Shown: piece after piece, positions 59,721-64,000 of the stretch
Position numbering within the stretch: position 1 is the stretch's first letter
How the letters are laid out: every line of letters starts with the position of its first letter
DNA from: Steromphala cineraria
Lineage: Eukaryota; Mollusca; Gastropoda; Trochida; Trochidae
NCBI GenBank assembly: GCA_916613615.1
Contig: OU744725.1
Location: 59,156,575-59,220,574, forward strand
Direction: 5' to 3'
Length of the DNA: 64,000 bases
Notes under the pieces: generated by a model
Seen by the model: only the letters and a program-made list of their open reading frames with translations
What the model was told of the DNA's origin: nothing
Databases searched by the model: none
Position numbers and translations under genes: made by a program

Positions 59721-62700
59721 TACTTATATTGTCCAACGACAAGGCTTTACTTAGCACTATTACGAAATGAGCATTAAGACGTGATTAGACTGTAATCCTT
59801 TCGTGTCAAGGACGGGTTTACAATCAGATCTATTCGGCCTTTGTCCATAATATACACGCTTCAGAAGATATCAAAAGGTCAATAAGCTTGGTCATTTCAA
59901 TGACCAGTGCATGGACAACGGATAGAGAGGTCACCAGACTGCAGTGAAAGGTCTTGAAAATCAATGTAGAAGTAGACTTGGAAGTACGAGACAGGCATTA
60001 GATTGCGCAATTGCCCTGGGGTCCATATGATTTTCTATGTTGCAATTACACAAATAAAGGTTCACTTAAAAAGAGAGAGATATGAGTTATTACTGTCTCA
60101 CCTAATACACGCGTAAAATACTTAAAAACATTACCTTTTTATACTGGCTACCCAGAATTTTATACGAGACATTTTTATTTCTTTTCTTAACACATACAGT
60201 ATCAAAACATTATATGGAAACATATGTTTCGCTTTAACATTACATTTATTTGCTGCAGTAAATGTTGGTGGAAATGCATCTAAACAGGCTATCTAATTGA
60301 AAATACCACAACGTGTAAGTGTTTTGGCATAAACATTTCCTCACATAAAAATAATAAATATATTAAAGAAGAAAAGGTGTAACGAGTTTGGTTTCCATTG
60401 GAGACATGAAGACTAACAGGTTTTTTTAATTAAAGGGATGAAAGTCGAAAGCAGGGATTTTTTTTTCATTTCGCTAAACGATTTAAAAAGAATTCATATT
60501 GTTATCATATATTGTGCTGGCAATGAAAACGAACATACTAAAGGTATTACAACAGTGTTTCTGCATAAAATGAAAACAAATATTGGATAAATATGACCAG
60601 AAAATAAACGCTTAAAATTACTTATGTTCACATTTTAATCTTGAATATCATTGCCATATAAACGATGCTCATGTTTAATGTATATTTCCATGGTAATATG
60701 TGAAAAATAAGATGCAACTTTAAAACCATCGAAACGTGTTTATCGTGACATGGGAAAATTTAATATAATGTAGAAGCCCCTTGTCGATTAGAGAAATAAA
60801 CCTTTGAAGAACGTTTTTAAACATGTAAAATACTGTAAGACGTATTGATGTAATGTGATAATGAATGATAAACAATATAGGTTGTCATGGCAATTCATCT
60901 ATTAAAACGATATTTCTTTACCAATACCGTAGGTCCTTACAATTGCTGCAATATCCATTGGCAAACATCATCGTAGTCAGATATTCATTGATACCTCATG
61001 AAAAGGTAAATATGGGGCTTGAGAGACTATGATATATTATCATAACTAGCAATCTTATTCACAAACACGCACCAGCGAACACGAAGTTACCCCACGTGTT
61101 TTATAATACACAGGTAAGTTGTATCGTGTTATGATATTTACAACCGGGTCGCATTCAAAACGTTCGAAGTGACACGAATTATGTTGTTGGAGTCGAATAT
61201 GTCAACGTTTTCAATAGTTATTTGAAAAGCATTTTTTAAAGTTCGAAATATCAAGTAGACAACGAGTTTTATGGATGATCAACTTCTTTATTGTAGAAAG
61301 TAGCGTTTCGGTATAGATCCAATTACTGTTATAAAGCATACGGGGATATGAAGGTACAACAATTCATACATAGGGATATGATAATGAGACAACAATAACA
61401 GTAAGAACAGGATAAGATAACAATTACATCTATTATTTAAAGTGGTTAAAATGTTCTTTGCTGTTCTTCGCAAGTTGTCAACATTTATTTATCAAGGTAT
61501 GTTACAAAGCAAGACTAATGTATGAACTAGTATGTATTGATTGTATATTCTATTGTTTGATTTTTTTCCTTGTAGATTTCTGTCATATGGTGTATTTTTT
61601 CAGAAATTGTAATTTTCAGAATATGACTGTAATATCACTGATGGTATTTCACTAGATATGATATGTTTGAAATTATAATTATCACGATACTGTGATCCCT
61701 GTGAAGGATTTAAATGTATAGATGCGCACTTCATTGTATATATCTTTTGTAGTATAGGCCTGAGGCTTTTAATAATTGAAATAAAACTGTATTTAACTAT
61801 AACATCAAATGATAACATAGAAACAATGGTATAATGGAGTACGGTCTGTTGCTGAAGAATAAATCACAATGGTAGATGGTTTGGTACAAGATCATATATA
61901 CAGGTAAAAGTTGTTTTGTGATCGAAAACCGGACAATGAGCGCGCGTTTTTGAAATCAAAGAAAGACTTTTTAAGACAGTATATGTAGGTTATTTGATAG
62001 GTTTGATTACAAGTTAACGCGTACAAATCAGGCTTATAAACATTTTAGGCCTCAGTTTGTCATTTTAAACAAAACTTGTCATATTTTAGCATTAGTGGAT
62101 AAAAGGGAACTTTAGTGAGATATTTTGAACAACAAGAAGAATGGTATATTAAGCACGTACGAAAACCATAAAAGTTTATGCAACGTACCCAAAGCTAATG
62201 TAAACAGTTACCGAGTCACTGCAGGTTACCAGGAAAGGTTTAGTCCACTCGAGAAGTGCCGGGTAACACATCAAACACTTGATCTCATACCCACGGATCA
62301 CTATTCTATAGCACATGTCAGGTCTTGGGGTATTTTAGTTTATCTTTATTCCTATACTAAACTATCTTGGTCTCAAATAACATACCGTACATAACATATC
62401 GGTCGTGTCAAGTCCAGCGTGTCGGTATTTTGCATATGTGAGTGCATGTTGTTTATTTTTCCCCAGGATGTTTGAAATACAAGGCGGCTTTTATTAAATT
62501 ATTTTATTAAATTAAATACATTCAATTGGTAAAATGAAAAGTTCAAAGAATAAGTCATAATTTGACTTTATTATTACCACGTGAAAGCATGACATTCTGG
62601 AGTTATAGTTATATATATATACATATCGTGTTATAAGCAATATATATACAATGTCTACACATGTGGAATTTAACATTAAACAGCATATGGTTGTTTATGT

Positions 62701-64000
62701 CAAAGATTGAAAATTAAATAGTTCTTCTAACCTTCCGAAATGTTTAAGCGTAGACCTTTCTACCAATAATAAAGAAGATAGAAAATGAGCAGTATAGGCC
62801 TTTAAATGATATCTGACAAAATCGAAACATCACTCGCTAATTCTAACCTTATATTGTAAATTCACAATGTACACAATTCAAACCCAAACACAGATAATAT
62901 ACATACACCCTCGTATTTTCTCACGCATAGACCAATCCCAGGTCAAAGCAGATTTGTCCTCCAGCGAGCACGAGGGGGTTTATAGGGCTAATCCCGCAGA
63001 CAAAGTCGACAAGTCGACAAGCAAGGAGAGCATACACTACACCATACGTTGAGAATAAGCATGCAAGATTAATTATCGTTATGTCTTGGGTAATGGGACA
63101 TTTATCAATGGTTCCCCTTTGTTGCAAGACATCCATGGTCTCATTACGAGCAAAGGGGAGGGGGGTGTTGTTGGTCAGTTTGGCGTTATGGAATTTATTC
63201 AGGGAGTTTTTGTCCGTTTGATTTTACTCATGGATGACTGAATTATTTTGTAGAACGTGCATTCAACATTTTGACAATTGACATTTCAGTCGGTGTGAAT
63301 ATTGGGCAAGGTCGATATGTTGAATGGAAGGACATTGTTGAATGATGGCAATGCCAACTGGCGGTTGATAAGGTTCCGGCATGTAAAACGTGATACTGAA
63401 TTTGAGGAAAACTATGCAAATTAAGTCCAAAATATGATATTTGAAGAGGGTTCCCCCACCCCCTTGTATCTTTCATCGATCTTGAATCATCGACTTTACA
63501 ATTGCAAGCATGAGTCAGGATATGCACGTGCAAACAGATGGGCTAGGTGAACAAATATGAATAATTAATAACTTGCAGAGATTCTTGCCTTGAACAAGAA
63601 AACATGGACTGGGGATTGAATATCGAGTATATTTAATCATTGATAGAATGGTGATTGGCAGACGAAGTAGAAGATAATAAGAAAAGTTGCGTTTTTTTCA
63701 TTTGGTAGGATGTCTATTATGTTATTGATGGGTAATAGTTCCAGTGAAAACTTATCGTTTAAAGACAACATAGACATCATATAATTTTTTTCAAGCGATT
63801 CATGGACAATGTTAGAAAATAATGACAAAATCAATCAAAATAAAAAAAGGTTGTTATATCTGACAGCCATTAATAATATATCCACTAAAAAAATATGTAA
63901 GTAAAAAATAATTGATACATTTAGGAATTCAAATTAAAATAATTTAAAATTCTTTGATATATTCATAAAATATACTCGTCACAACAGGATATCTACAGCC
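59721..64000. other. AT-rich sequence upstream of the AK5-like gene, nothing recognised
   Basis: Both strands carry only short frames (up to about 96 codons) with no domain, repeat period or convincing splice pair. It is probably 5' intron or intergenic DNA. Confidence 0.45.

Overview
The window looks like a piece of an animal nuclear genome. It is AT-rich, has no bacterial-style gene packing, and holds spliced exons with consensus donor and acceptor sites, tRNA-derived SINEs, two non-LTR retrotransposon remnants and many short inverted-repeat transposons. Three things suggest a lophotrochozoan, most likely a bivalve mollusc: the repeat repertoire (short elements next to GACG/GGAC microsatellites, SINEs with an invertebrate-type body, piggyBac-like TTAA elements), a reverse-transcriptase relic of the L2/CR1 type, and an OTU-domain pseudogene. 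The species cannot be named from the sequence alone.

Genes. Almost all supportable coding sequence is on the minus strand. (1) An exon near 56.6-57.03 kb has a perfect Kozak start and encodes an RIIa/DPY-30-like helical module. It closely matches my recollection of the N-terminus of adenylate kinase 5. (2) Four exons at 42.6, 19.6, 17.6 and 7.9 kb join in consistent phases into a proline-rich, probably disordered protein that runs off the left edge. Three of them carry one copy each of a PIGFE motif, and the two middle ones are symmetric phase 1-1 exons, which points to exon duplication. Whether (1) and (2) are two genes or alternative 5' ends of one AK5-like locus cannot be settled here. A possible 5'UTR exon with a CCAAT motif lies at about 43 kb, and several weaker candidate alternative first exons lie between 21 and 28 kb.

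Broken genes. An OTU-type cysteine protease domain at 47.55-47.99 kb is interrupted by a stop. An anoctamin (TMEM16)-like fragment at 14.16-14.33 kb is frameshifted and truncated.

Mobile DNA and repeats. The dominant element is a family of about 355 bp with ~20 bp inverted termini and TTAA ends, present in 14 complete or partial copies. One copy is split by an L2/CR1-type retrotransposon remnant whose 496-codon frame is open although the catalytic palm is missing. An L1/Tx1-type remnant at 49.27-51.15 kb also lacks the palm and is flanked by 15 bp direct repeats. Further short inverted-repeat families have TA, TTAA, 5 bp or 3 bp flanks. Tandem arrays with units of about 98, 120, 133, 155 and 197 bp are scattered through the introns. 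A 4 kb compound repeat at 36.3-40.36 kb ends in a GACG-type microsatellite.

Layout. 1-7.9 kb: intron with the 98 bp array. 7.9-42.7 kb: the proline-rich gene with large, transposon-filled introns. 42.7-48 kb: putative promoter, inverted-repeat elements and the OTU relic. 48.7-51.2 kb: hairpin and L1/Tx1 relic. 51.4-56.1 kb: inverted-repeat elements and the 197 bp array. 56.6-59.7 kb: AK5-like exon and nested retrotransposon. 59.7-64 kb: nothing recognised.
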